Positions 9,831-20,079 of a stretch of DNA of 62,488 nucleotides are shown here, in pieces. Each line of letters starts with the position of its first letter. Position 1 is the stretch's first letter. The stretch spans positions 1 through 62,488 of the forward strand of contig SWBL01000310.1 in the NCBI GenBank assembly GCA_024195585.1. The letters run 5' to 3'. The notes below the pieces were generated by a model, which was not told the DNA's origin, searched no databases, and saw only the letters and a list, made by a program, of their open reading frames with translations. Position numbers and translations under genes: made by a program. This DNA is from Aureobasidium sp. EXF-3400. Taxonomy: Eukaryota > Ascomycota > Dothideomycetes > Dothideales > Saccotheciaceae.

Positions 9831-11495
9831 ATGAGCAAGCGCCCGGCAGACGAGCCACTGGAACAATCCACCGCTTCCCCCTTCTCCAAACGCGCCAGGG
9901 TCGAAGATGTTGCCGACGAGGATGCGCCTGCGACTTTCACCACGCGGCCGACCAACGGACATAGCAATGGCATAGCTGAAGCTGCTGCGCAAGAGAATGA
10001 AGCCCTAGAGGAGGCCGAGCTGGAGGATGACCAAGACGATGAATCTGCCATCGCAGGCCCAACGCGACAAAAAGCTCCGGCCGAAGGTTACTCGGACCTG
10101 TATCTCGACACCATCAACCGCGGCGTCCTGGACTTTGACTTCGAGAAATTGTGTAGTGTCACGCTATCAAATATCAACGTCTACGCCTGTCTTGTTTGCG
10201 GGACCTACTACCAAGGTCGAGGACCGAAATCGCAAGCCTACTTCCACGCTCTTGACATCGGTCACCATGTCTTCATCAACATGCACACCAAGCAGGTTTA
10301 TGTCTTGCCAGATGGTTATGAGGTCAAGCACAAGAGTTTGGAAGATGTCAAGTTTGTCGTCGATCCCAAGTATACAAAAGAGCATGTCACGAAACTGGAC
10401 AAGGTGCGACCGCACGCATGGGACCTTCAAGGCAAGAAGTACACACCGGGCTATGTCGGCATGAACAATATCAAGGCCAACGACTACTTCAACGTCGTCT
10501 GCCACGCTCTTGCTCACGTCCCTCCGCTCCGCAACTTCTTTATGCTCGAGGACTTGCACGACCGACCCCAGCTTGTCCAGCGCTTCGGCACACTGTTGCG
10601 CAAAATCTGGAACCCGCGCTCCTTCAAGGCACACGTCTCTCCTCACGAGCTGTTGCAGGAAATCTCACAACGATCCAACAAGAAATTCTCCTTGACAGAA
10701 CAAGCCGATCCTGCAGACTTCCTTTCCTGGTTCCTCAACAACCTACACACAGGTCTGGGTGGAAGCCGCTCAAAACCACGCAGTAGTATTGTACAGAAGA
10801 TTTTCCAAGGGCAGCTACGTGTCGAATCGCAATCTATTACCGCTCGCGCCGATGCACAGGACCGTTTGCGCTTCGAAGACGCTGCCATTCAGAGCGCCGT
10901 CACGCCATTCATGATGCTTACTCTGGATCTCCCGGCTGCACCATTGTTCCAAGATGACAGAAACGAGAACATTATCCCTCAAGTCAGCCTTACAAATATC
11001 TTGGGCAAATACGACGGTATTCGCGCGCAAGAACGCCTCAACACGCGCCTCCGCTACCGTCTTCTGCATCCCCTACCACCGTATCTACTGATGCACGTCA
11101 AACGCTTCGCTCCTAACAAATTCCTACAAACACAACGCAATCCGACCATTGTCACCTTCTCTCCTCGATCACTAGACATGTCACCCTACGTCGAGCCTAA
11201 CCCATCACTCCATTCCCCATCAGAACCCATCATATACGACCTGGTAGCTAACATCACTCACGAGGGTGTCCGCGTGCGAGATGATAGTGTTGAGGGAGAA
11301 GCAGAGAAGAAGGTCTGGCGTGTGCAACTGCTGGACAGGGGTAGGGAAGAGGGCAGCAATGCTGACACCGACCGCTGGGTCGAGATGCAAGACCTGTGGG
11401 TCGGCAGAGTCGAAGCTGAGCTACTGAGTACAAAGGAAGCATATGTAATGGTTTGGGAGAGGAGACGAGGCAACGCCGCTCCCAGAAAGAAGTAA
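9831..11495 (+). CDS. SAD1: U4/U6.U5 tri-snRNP protein SAD1 / USP39 (inactive ubiquitin protease)
   Basis: Single exon, 554 residues. An acidic, low-complexity N-terminus (1-75) is followed by a ZnF-UBP domain at about 95-190 (CLVCGTYYQGRG, ALDIGHHVFINMHTKQVYVL) and a USP-like domain from about 205 to the end. Where active USPs carry the catalytic Cys box, this protein has NNIKANDYFNVV with Asp at the Cys position, so it is a pseudoprotease as in all SAD1/USP39 proteins. The family stabilises the spliceosomal tri-snRNP in the nucleus; an intron-rich genome like this one needs it. No unusual features otherwise. Confidence 0.95.
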   Translation: MSKRPADEPLEQSTASPFSKRARVEDVADEDAPATFTTRPTNGHSNGIAEAAAQENEALEEAELEDDQDDESAIAGPTRQKAPAEGYSDLYLDTINRGVLDFDFEKLCSVTLSNINVYACLVCGTYYQGRGPKSQAYFHALDIGHHVFINMHTKQVYVLPDGYEVKHKSLEDVKFVVDPKYTKEHVTKLDKVRPHAWDLQGKKYTPGYVGMNNIKANDYFNVVCHALAHVPPLRNFFMLEDLHDRPQLVQRFGTLLRKIWNPRSFKAHVSPHELLQEISQRSNKKFSLTEQADPADFLSWFLNNLHTGLGGSRSKPRSSIVQKIFQGQLRVESQSITARADAQDRLRFEDAAIQSAVTPFMMLTLDLPAAPLFQDDRNENIIPQVSLTNILGKYDGIRAQERLNTRLRYRLLHPLPPYLLMHVKRFAPNKFLQTQRNPTIVTFSPRSLDMSPYVEPNPSLHSPSEPIIYDLVANITHEGVRVRDDSVEGEAEKKVWRVQLLDRGREEGSNADTDRWVEMQDLWVGRVEAELLSTKEAYVMVWERRRGNAAPRKK

Positions 11496-11819
11496 AAGCA
11501 TCAAAGAAATGAAACCTTTTGGTGACGAGTCTAGTTTTGACCGCACAAGAAAGAAGATTACTTGTCCACACATGCGAGTCACTAGGATCAGAATCTATCC
11601 GGAGATCACGATAGTCTGTCCTCTCCCTCACAGTCTCATTCATCGTGAGCGATTGTTGTGTTGTTACAGGTCATGAGTATAATACTGTAATTACTAGAAA
11701 ATCAGAAACGGCAAGATCTGCCGAAAAGCACAGACTTCTCCCACCTTTGATTCCCTACCCTCGTGGCAACACACCATCGACACCGTCATCCTGAACATAT
11801 TCCGCAGACGTAGATCACA
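11496..11819. other. Intergenic region, no gene seen
   Basis: 324 bp between the SAD1 stop and the COX23 start, both on the plus strand; presumably 3' UTR then promoter. Confidence 0.4.
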
Positions 11820-12238
11820 ATGGCTCATGAAGACGAGAACAAGAAGGCTTGGGAGAAGGGCGGCAAAAAGTTCAGCAGGTACGCGATTTTCGCCTTTCTT
11901 CGCCATCACCATCGTCCAGAAAGCTGACCGAGCATCCGCGTTACAGCAAAGCATACAGCGAATATTTTGATCCTTGTCAAGAAGCCGCCGATAGAAGTTT
12001 GAGATGTCTACGAAGGAACGGTGGTGACAAGGCGTTATGCTCAGATTACTTTGAGTATGATCATTTATTCCTTCACTGCCTCTTTCTGATCTCTTGACTA
12101 ATTCAATAAAGAGCATACCGCGAGTGCAAGAAACAATGGGTAAGACTGAGATCGCAAACAAGATCCTGTTCAGATGCTGACTTCTTACAGATGGCTGAGA
12201 TGAAGGAGGAGAAGAGAAAGCAAGGAAGATGGTGGTAA
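11820..12238 (+). CDS. COX23: Cytochrome c oxidase assembly protein COX23 (twin CX9C)
   Basis: A tiny gene of four exons (11820-11878, 11947-12054, 12112-12139, 12191-12238) giving 80 residues. The joined protein has a twin CX9C motif: CQEAADRSLRC and CSDYFEAYREC, with nine residues between each Cys pair, so it is an intermembrane-space protein imported by Mia40. KFSSKAYSEYFDPC and the KEEKRKQG tail match COX23, which is needed for cytochrome oxidase assembly. The third exon is only 28 bp. Intron donors are GTACGC, GTATGA and GTAAGA. The second CX9C motif is itself split by an intron, so this gene is easily missed by frame-only searches. Confidence 0.92.
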
Positions 12239-12709
12239 AAAAAACAGACCAACCACTCCACCCAAAAGATACCCACTCGACTCATTATCAAAAACTCGCT
12301 ACTCTTTTCATTGCATGATATCTTTTCTATATCTGGGCTCTATGAGGTGACATACCACTAGTGGATCGGTCCTTGGGCAGGTTATTCTCTGGACGTTGTC
12401 TTCCCCGATGTTCCTCACTGGAATGATCCATACTCACCATAATGATCGTTGTTTTTTTCAAGTCTCCTCGAGTAGCAACAGGAAAATCGAACTTGACACG
12501 ACTCGGTGGACTACTCAAAAAGGTGCTTCCGATTTGAGATCGTCGCTATGATGCATCCGGATCTCGACCCCGCCCTCTCAACTACCCCTCGCCGTTGCTT
12601 ACCGTGGTGGGTATAACAAATGACAAAGTACCCAGTAGGTCTTTTCACTAGTTACACTACAAGAACCTGTTTTCCACGACACGAGCTCATATATACAAAA
12701 TTCACCAAC
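12239..12709. other. Intergenic region, no gene seen
   Basis: 471 bp, the 3' region of COX23 and promoter of the SDR gene. The SDR frame is open upstream to 12620, where an in-frame ATG exists, but that extension is not SDR-like. Confidence 0.4.
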
Positions 12710-13697
12710 ATGGCCTCAACTCTTGCGCCCTTCTTCGTAAAGGGCAAGACTGCGATCGTCACCGGAGCGGGGTCTGGTATGCTTTCCAAATGTTCAGACA
12801 TATACCAACGCTTCTGACTATCGAGCAGGTATCAATCTCTGCTTTGCTTCTTTATTACTATCTCGAGGCTGCAATGTCGTCTTCGCTGACCTTGGACTGC
12901 GGCCGGAAGCTAAGACTATAACCGACAAGTATTCTCAGAAATCTGCGGACCAGCCTCGAGCATTCTTCCAGAAGACAGATGTCACCAATTGGACCCAACT
13001 CTCGCGGATGTTTCAGGTGGCCCAAGAAGAGTTTGGTGGGACCGACATCGTGTGCCCAGGTGCAGGTGTTTTCGAGCCTCGCTTCTCAAACTTCTGGCAT
13101 CCGCCTGGATCTCCAGAATCTAAGGATAGTGTTGATGGGGATCGCTACGCGTCTCTTGACATCAATCTCACGCATCCGATCAGAACTTCGCAACTTGCTA
13201 TCTCAGCGTTCTTATCACACCAAGCCAAGGCATCTCCTCAGAATCCTAAGCGTATTGTGATGATAAGTAGCGTCGCTGGACAGGGCGCTTCACCAATGGT
13301 GCCGTTGTATCATGCAGCTAAGCACGCTGTCATTGGCTTCACACGGTCTTTGGCTTTCTTGGATGCTAAACACGGTATTCGTGTCAACGCATGTACCCCG
13401 GGCATCATCAAGACACCTCTCTGGACGGATAATCCGGACAAGATGAAGTACTTTGATGAGACAAAAGACCTCTGGGCAACTCCAGAGGATGTCGCAGAGG
13501 CCATGTTGACTCTAGTCGAAGATGAAGCAATGGTTGGAGGTACTATCTTGGAGGTTGGCCACGAAAACACTCGTGTGGTGCCTATGTTCGATAACCCGGG
13601 ACCGAAGGGTGCTGCTCTTTCCGTTAGTGCCAAACCTGAGCTCATTCAGGAAGTGTATGACTCGCTAGATACACAAGGCTGGGGACAGTCTCGTTGA
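12710..13697 (+). CDS. Short-chain dehydrogenase/reductase (15-PGDH-like)
   Basis: Two exons (12710-12776, 12829-13697) give 311 residues. The Rossmann cofactor motif TGAGSGIN sits across the intron and has Asn where GIG is usual. ISSVAG supplies the catalytic Ser, YHAAKHA the Tyr-x3-Lys pair, and TPGIIKTPL the conserved post-active-site loop, so the enzyme should be active. A length of 311 with a C-terminal extension, and FADLGLRPEA after strand two (acidic residue favouring NAD), recall fungal 15-hydroxyprostaglandin dehydrogenase-like proteins. The substrate cannot be told from sequence. ATG 12710 was chosen over an in-frame ATG at 12620 because SDRs usually start a few residues before the first beta strand. 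Confidence 0.88.
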
Positions 13698-14055
13698 GTG
13701 TGGTATATATACTCGAGAATTATATAGAACATTTAGTCTTCGCATCATGCGTCTTGATTGCATGCAGATTATCATCACCAGATTTTCAAGTCCCACAAGG
13801 GGTGACCCTGTTCTCTGTGCACAGACCTTCTAAGGACGATCGGCGAATTCAATGGCCAGCTTCTGCAATTCATTCTAAACGCTACTCCTTCTCGAAGTCT
13901 TGACCATATAATTATTTGATCCGTCATTTCTTGTTTGAGTGCATCTGACATGTATGTCTTGGCTTCTAATCCTTCTTTCCACATTTGTTGTCATTCTTTC
14001 TAGACACGCATTTTCACACATCTGCAGAATTTTGGCTGGACCCGATACAGTTGCC
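13698..14055 (+). other. Leader of MDM20 with a probable 5' UTR intron
   Basis: 358 bp. Positions 13952-14003 look like a spliced intron (GTATGT donor, CTTCTAATCC branch region, CTTTCTAG acceptor) just upstream of the MDM20 start. If it is retained, an in-frame ATG at 13954 would add 34 hydrophobic residues to MDM20. Confidence 0.5.
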
Positions 14056-16887
14056 ATGGCCGCCGCAAGAGAATTGGAGGACTACCTCGCAACCGGAAGG
14101 TACAAAGATGGCTTGAGCAAGTGCAACAAGCTTTTGAAGAAAGCACCTGCCAACAATCAGCTTTTGTACTTCAAGGCAAACTTTCTTTTCAGCATGATGC
14201 AACTTGATGAGGGCAATCAAATTCTTGATCAGCTTTGTAGTAGGAACCCTCCCATTACTGATCTCACTCTCATATCGGATGTGGATGAGTTGGCTACAAT
14301 GGCCGTGTTGGATGACTACCCACGCCCTCTGAGTAACGGTCCGCGTGCCGGCAAGTTGTGGGCCAATGCGACGAATGCAGCGGGCAAGAACGGGGTGATT
14401 GCTATCAATCAGAAAAGATTCACGATCGCGGTGAGCGAGCAGAGATGGCAGGATGCTGCTACTGTAAGGTGGTTTATGCTCTTCTGGCTCACTCGATACT
14501 GACTATCACACAGGCATTGATCGCTATGAAGAAGGCCGATCCTACCAATAAGCGCTACAAACTCGCTCACATCGCTATCCAACAATTGCTCAGTGAGGCT
14601 GACAAGGATGAGAAAGTCGCTGGCATGAACCGTATTCTTGCCTTCCGAACTCTGAAGACGCTACCAGCGGAGGATTTTGCACAATTGAGACTTACAATGA
14701 ACTTGTATCGAAGACAGGGTCAGAAGAAAGATATGATTGAAGTTCTGGACTCTTTCAAGGACAAGAAAGACGATAAGCTGGCTAAGCAAATCGTGACTGA
14801 TTGGCCTTTCACCAGAGAGAAAATCCAACTATATATTGCAGAGTCTCGTTGGCAAGAGCTTTTCGACCTATGTTCTTCTCTGCTTGATGGAACACCAGCG
14901 GAAGGTGCATTGAGGTAAGTCGAGACGACTAACAGAAAGATCAACCACTAACGAATAGCAGAGTCAGAGATGACTGGGCTGTCTGGGACGGTCTTGTGAG
15001 GGCTGCCTCCAAGCTTGAAAAAGACGATGTTGTACCTGCAGTCAGCGAGAAGGACGATTGGAGAATAAAACGTCTACATATGCTGGCTAGACTACAGGCC
15101 ACTGTCCTCTCGGAAGCAGAGACGGATGCAAACGCCAAGTCGCAGAAGACATTGAAGTCTGCAACCGAATTCTTCACCGAGTGGCAGTCATATCCGTTTT
15201 GCTACGGCGATATCAAGGAATATGTGGATGGTCTTTCGTCTGAGGTTCAGGAAGATTTCCTCAAACACGTCTCGGAATCGTCACTGAAGCTATCAAATCA
15301 TGATGCGAAGAAGTCGGCAAAGGTAGGAGGCGATCATCGTGGATTTGACTTGGACTTCCACTGACAAACCCCAAACAGGCTTCTGATTTACTCAACTCCG
15401 AAATTAACTCGTTGAAGTTCCGATACCGTATCACCATTGGAACTGCTAAGCCAGAGGCAGAAGCCATCAAGAACTTTGCATGCGAATGTATTCGACTGAT
15501 GGAAACCAGTTCCCAGAGCAAGTTGCGTCTATCAGATGCTTGCTATCTAGCTGTTGCGGCACTCATCCGACTTTATGAACTCGAGAGCGATATCACATAT
15601 CTCTTCCAAGCAGCGTATCTCCTCGAAACCGGTCCTGTTACTGAGGACGCACATCCTGGCAAAGTCTTGCTTGTATACCTCGAGACTGAGCTGGGCCTTC
15701 ACTCTCTGGCTATGAAACAATATGCCAGTCTACGTGTCAGAGAGATTCAGCAAGAGACTATGGCCCACTCTCTTCTGACAAGAATATCTGTCAACCACCC
15801 CTTCGCGCTTGATCAGAGAGGTGCGGATTCAATTGATCCTTACGAGATCATCGACAATGCTTTGGACATGTTCTTTGCTACCGACAAGAAGCTCGCAAAC
15901 TCTCAGTCATCACTCATGAAGCAGGGACAGTGCGATCTAGTATTTGAACTGCAAGAACTACGCGATACTCTCGAGCACAGTTTCACTAGACGCATGCTTA
16001 TTCTTGAGCAATGCAGAATGGCTCGTCTGACAGACAATCCCTTCCACCCCCGCACTCCAGATATTCGCCCAAGTGTTCTAGAGTACTGGACTCAGAACCT
16101 CAAAGATAGCAGAGACTACGCCGAGACATTCAACTTGGATGGTATGGGAACCAAAAGCACACCCGAGCGTAGGCTGCACAGTGGAGGCAAGATTCCCAAT
16201 GTCAACTGGATCTCGCAGGCTATTGTCAGCGAGGATGTATGGGCTTTGCTTTCCAACAGACCCACAGTTTGCTCCAAGCCAAGCAATGTCACAGAAGAGG
16301 AAGCTGCTGCATTCGCGGAGGCAGGCAGCAACGAGCTCACTCCAACAGAGAAAACTCTCGCAAAGCCTTGGGCACAGCTACTCCAAGCTACAAAGTCGCT
16401 TCTCGGCACCAATGAAACCAAGGCTGATGCTGGTCTGCTCGATCGTCTCGCTACATCCATTCAAGAGCTATCTACATCAGACGTTCTCGGAAAGCAGAAG
16501 GCTTCTGGCTTGCCTCCGTCAAGCTACACATTGCAACCATACTTCTTGCTACTCGACTTCATCCGCAGTACCGCCTTCTTCTGTAACGTCGCCATTGAGG
16601 TAGAAAAGAAGAAGCGTCAAGGCAACCGTCTGCCACCTCAACCCATCCAGCGCATCCGCGATGCTGTAGCCAAGCACTTTGCAGGCCTGCAAACACTCGC
16701 GCGTGAACAAAAAGCCAAGATTGACGGCAGAGACATGGTACAGGCATTGCGCGAAGGAGTCACTGGTGATGCCATGGCTGAAGCTCAGTTTTTGAGTCAG
16801 GGAATCAGAGCATTTGCTACCAAGGCTGAGGCAAGTGCTTTGGATGCTTGGGAAGGAGTGTTGAAGGTCAGACTTGGACTCAAATAG
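14056..16887 (+). CDS. MDM20: NatB N-terminal acetyltransferase auxiliary subunit MDM20/NAA25
   Basis: Four exons (14056-14463, 14514-14914, 14962-15322, 15379-16887) give 892 residues. This is the TPR-like ribosome-binding scaffold that anchors catalytic NAA20; NatB acetylates nascent chains starting Met-Asp, Met-Glu, Met-Asn or Met-Gln. Recognisable blocks are the N-terminal TPR (YKDGLSKCNKLLKKAPANNQ, LLYFKANFLFSMMQLDEG) and the middle segment with HPGKVLLVYLETELGLHSLA and KQYASLRVREIQQETMAHSL, typical of the fungal family. All introns are 47-56 bp; two of the three exon joins are in phase 0. ATG 14056 is in a reasonable context (GTTGCCATGG). The protein is cytosolic and has no signal or membrane segment unless the leader intron is retained. 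Confidence 0.92.
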
Positions 16888-17320
16888 GAAAGAGCGAACA
16901 AATTTCATCTCTAGATATCTTGCATCGCGTTTTGAGCGCTGAAAAGTTACATGTTCAGTTGATGACGAGCGGTTTTATATTTGTTTGTTTGCTTCTTGTC
17001 CTTCTTCTACATCTGGTTGATTGTGTATGAATGATCACAACTCAACTCATCTGATTCAGCTTTTATATTCGGCCATATGTACAAATGCAGAACAGCTCCG
17101 TAGAGTCTGTGTCGGACACCAAAACTCCCATCCGTTCAGAATCGAGTTGCTGGTGACTTTTCATCATCCTCGTGATCTTGAGTGAAAAAGCGGTCGTCTA
17201 GCCTTTTGTTCTAGCACTTCTGCGAGGCAGTCTCTTTGGACCAAGGTCGACTGGGGCTACCTCGACCTGTGGGTCTTCTTTCTTGTTGACGAGCGGACGA
17301 GTTGGCAAGGAGGAGTCATA
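16888..17320. other. Convergent 3' regions of MDM20 and RPC25
   Basis: 433 bp between two facing stop codons. Only 3' UTR and terminator sequence is expected; no gene seen. Confidence 0.4.
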
Positions 17321-18214
17321 CTAAGCTCCCTCATCCATCTCATCAACAGCATCGCCGTTCATCTCTTCTGCTCCACCGTTCACTTCTTCTTCGTCCTCGA
17401 CCGGTTCCTCGTCGTCAGGTGCTACCCACCAGAGTGCTGGACCAAGGCCACTGAGTTGCATGGATGCCTGTCGATGGATTAGCATTATGCCTAACGAAAC
17501 ACACGCTCTCTCAAATACTTACGGTGATTTCGTATGGCGAGCGTCTGTAAACCTCGACCTCCTCACCGGGTGCAGGTTGCTTTTCTGGCGACAAATCCGT
17601 CCACGTCTCAGCCTCGACACGAAAACGCACCATCTCGTTGACATCAAAGTACAACAAACTGTCCGGGTCTGGCGAAGACTCCCACACCCAAACCCAATCT
17701 CCCTCCTCAGTCTTGATATACTTTGCAGGATCAAACAGCATCCCCGGCGCGGGAACAAAAATATCATCAAAGAAACCCATAGAGATACGAATACCCATAT
17801 CAGAAGCGGATAGAATTTTACCCATGAGGATTTCACCTTTGAAGGGGCGGAAGACAATCATGCGGAAATCGACATTGACGTTTACGATGCCGGTGCCGTG
17901 GCCGATGAGACCTTCGCTGGTTTGGAGTATGTCGTAGAGGGCTACGCAGAGGCCTATGCGGTGGATCACTTTGTCGGCGTATTTGGCGTTGATGTTGTCT
18001 TCGATTGCTTGCGCGCTGCGCTTTTCAAAGTCTTGAGGTGAGATTTGGATCAAGTCCGCGATTGTGACCTTTTTTTGGTGGTGTTTTGTCAGTGTTGGTT
18101 CTCAGGATGGGTTTGTTTCTTTTTGCAGTTTCTCCTTTCCACTTCCTTGCTCTTTCTGCCTTCCACTTTTGTGATTCTGTAGAAAAAGATTCCAAAACTT
18201 ACGATGATATACAT
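17321..18214 (-). CDS. RPC25: DNA-directed RNA polymerase III subunit RPC25 (RPC8)
   Basis: Three exons, read on the minus strand: 18203-18214 (12 nt, Met-Tyr-Ile-Ile), 17523-18068 and 17321-17467, giving 234 residues. The joined start MYIIVTIADLIQI and the block NINAKYADKVIHRIGLC identify the Rpb7-like stalk subunit, which pairs with RPC17 and helps Pol III initiate on tRNA and 5S genes. An SHS2/RNAP N-terminal domain (1-80) precedes an OB fold (about 82-200; MGFFDDIFVPAPGML). SMQLSGLGPALWW in exon 3 is the conserved C-terminal motif, followed by an acidic tail. Intron 1 is long here (134 bp, GTAAGT..AAAAG). Only this splicing restores both ends. Confidence 0.94.
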
Positions 18215-19092
18215 CTTCCTGTGATGATGGAAGGGACGATTGACGCCCTGGCAGATTTTTCTTTCAGGTCAAATATTCAGGTATTGTTATGGTCAAGAGT
18301 TCGTCCAGCACAGAAGTCATAATAATTTCCAGAACTTCTTTTTGAATCTCGCTATAAAAACATTTCCTCTCCAGCTGTGATTTGTGAGAAGTGTGAGTGG
18401 TGAACGGGATTTTTAGTTGCTCGGGCATTCTTCAGCCCTACGCTGGGATGGCGCTTTTGAGTCAAATCTTGGCGCGCGTCTACTTCCTCCACAGGCCATT
18501 TGATATGCTTCTTCTTTCATCTTTCGAAGCATCATTCACATCGAAATATTTCGCCATCCTATGAGCAACACGATGAGGTCCAGATACTGTGTTTGTAGTG
18601 AACAGATCAGGCTGGAATCACTTTCTCCTCGTCACTTCCACCGAGTGCAACGTCTTCGTCGCATCAAGAGGCACTGGATCAATTCAACAACTAAGGGCTA
18701 GAGCAAGTTTGGTCTTATCATTCTCTGGTTCGGTTCTGCTCTGCTTCTCTGATTCTTAATTGTCACCTTGTCCAGCATGGTGTGACTGAAACAGTCCGTA
18801 CTAATAATGCTGGCCCTTAGCCAAGCTCACAGCGTCTCGCTGTCCTCCTCCCTTCCCGTCTGTTCATCCCCTTCTTCTAAGTCTACCCATATTCTCGTGG
18901 GCGGAGCGGTGCTTCTATAATTCGGGTGTTATAGTTGATGTGGTAGAAGTTGCTGCGTAACACAGGCTCTGAGTAGTTTGAGAGCTTTTTCTCAGCTACA
19001 CGTATGGAGGTTGCGTTGGACAGATAAAGTCCAATGGAATGGTAGCAGGCGGGGTTGTTGTTGAATGTGATAGAACACAACTTGTTGGACTC
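18215..19092. other. Intergenic region, no gene seen
   Basis: 878 bp between RPC25's start and the TAF3-like gene's stop, both minus strand. It holds the RPC25 promoter. Pyrimidine-rich stretches are present but no supported ORF or RNA gene. Confidence 0.4.
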
Positions 19093-19824
19093 TCAAGATA
19101 CATCCATCAACAGCTGTTGTTCATCGATTTCGGCCTCGTGTGGGCTTTCGGCGGCATCTCTTGTGGTTGGTAATTGATGTTCAGAATGATGGTGCATGAG
19201 GTTGTTCCACTCAGTCAGAGTCTCGACTGGGCCGCCTTCGATCTTGATAGGTCTGTCCTCGGCTGGCTTTCCAAGCACGGTACCCTGAAATCGCGACTCT
19301 TCTCCCGTCTTGCTGTGCTTTTTCTTGAGGACTGTCAGGTAGTCCTCGCCGTTCACAGTGCCTCCAGGGCCAGATTCGGGCAAGACACCAGCGATGCGAC
19401 GGATCTCACGGTTCTGGTCGCCGACAATCCATTTTATGAAGTCGCGAACATCCTGGGTATCTTGTTCATCGCGTCGGCGTAGCTCTCCTTCTCTTCTGAT
19501 ATCGCCGTGTTTGAGGTCGTCGAAGTCCTCTAATGGTCGTCTGAACTTTTCTAGCCAGTCTTGTTCGGCAGCTGTGAGGACGGGAGTGAGGGTGCCGCAC
19601 TCGGTCAAGGCCAGACGGACATCAGTGACGGTAGGGATGGGATCGTTGTGGTTGAGTACAGCATGGTCTCTGGTGGTTTCGGCAAGTAGGATGAGATAGC
19701 GCTCGGTGATGTCGACAAGAGTGTCCAGAACAGAAGGTCGGGTTGAGTGGAAGCCCTGGGCGCGCAGAATGTGGAGTATAGGTGCACGCAGTAGCGACGT
19801 ATGTAGTTGTTGCGTCGCCGACAT
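19093..19824 (-). CDS. TAF3: TFIID subunit 3-like histone-fold protein (TAF3)
   Basis: Single exon, 243 residues. Residues about 7-85 are a histone fold of the bromodomain-associated (Bromo_TP) type: SLLRAPILHILRAQGFHSTR, then SVLDTLVDITERYLILLAE and TVTDVRLALTECGTL. In TFIID, TAF3 pairs with TAF10 through this fold. The middle (FIKWIVGDQNREIRRIAG) and DYLTVLKKKHSKTGEESRFQ are features I recall from fungal TAF3-type proteins. No PHD finger is present, as in other fungi. TAF8 also has such a fold, but the HSTRPSVLDTL motif and the KKKHSKTGE block favour TAF3. Nuclear. Head to head with TAF7. Confidence 0.82.
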   Translation of the reverse strand: MSATQQLHTSLLRAPILHILRAQGFHSTRPSVLDTLVDITERYLILLAETTRDHAVLNHNDPIPTVTDVRLALTECGTLTPVLTAAEQDWLEKFRRPLEDFDDLKHGDIRREGELRRRDEQDTQDVRDFIKWIVGDQNREIRRIAGVLPESGPGGTVNGEDYLTVLKKKHSKTGEESRFQGTVLGKPAEDRPIKIEGGPVETLTEWNNLMHHHSEHQLPTTRDAAESPHEAEIDEQQLLMDVS

Positions 19825-20079
19825 GATGTCGGTATAACTGTGCGAGAGAGGAGGAATGCGATCGACAATTTGGTGATTGCGAGCTTCAGCAAGCCTTCTT
19901 TCACATGCAAGCGCAACTGCCTGGCTTCACCACATCGACTCGGTCTTGGCGCTTGCTCTTTCCTCCGGCAGCGTACCTTCCCGTCTTCGTCATTGTCGCA
20001 ACACCTTCCAGAGACTCATCTCGCCCTTTTCACATTCACCAGTAGCGTCGCAACCTGCTAGAGGTGCACGCCGGCCTCT
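19825..20079. promoter_or_regulatory. Shared upstream region of TAF3-like and TAF7 genes
   Basis: 255 bp between divergent ATGs of two subunits of the same complex, so co-expression from one nucleosome-free region is plausible. No specific motif assigned. Confidence 0.5.

Noticed and set aside
10405..10560. Loss of the catalytic Cys in the USP domain of SAD1/USP39 as a novelty
   Set aside because: Asp at this position is the normal state of this splicing-factor family.
12620..12709. Upstream in-frame start for the short-chain dehydrogenase
   Set aside because: It would add 30 residues without SDR character or a clear targeting signal; ATG 12710 fits the family start.
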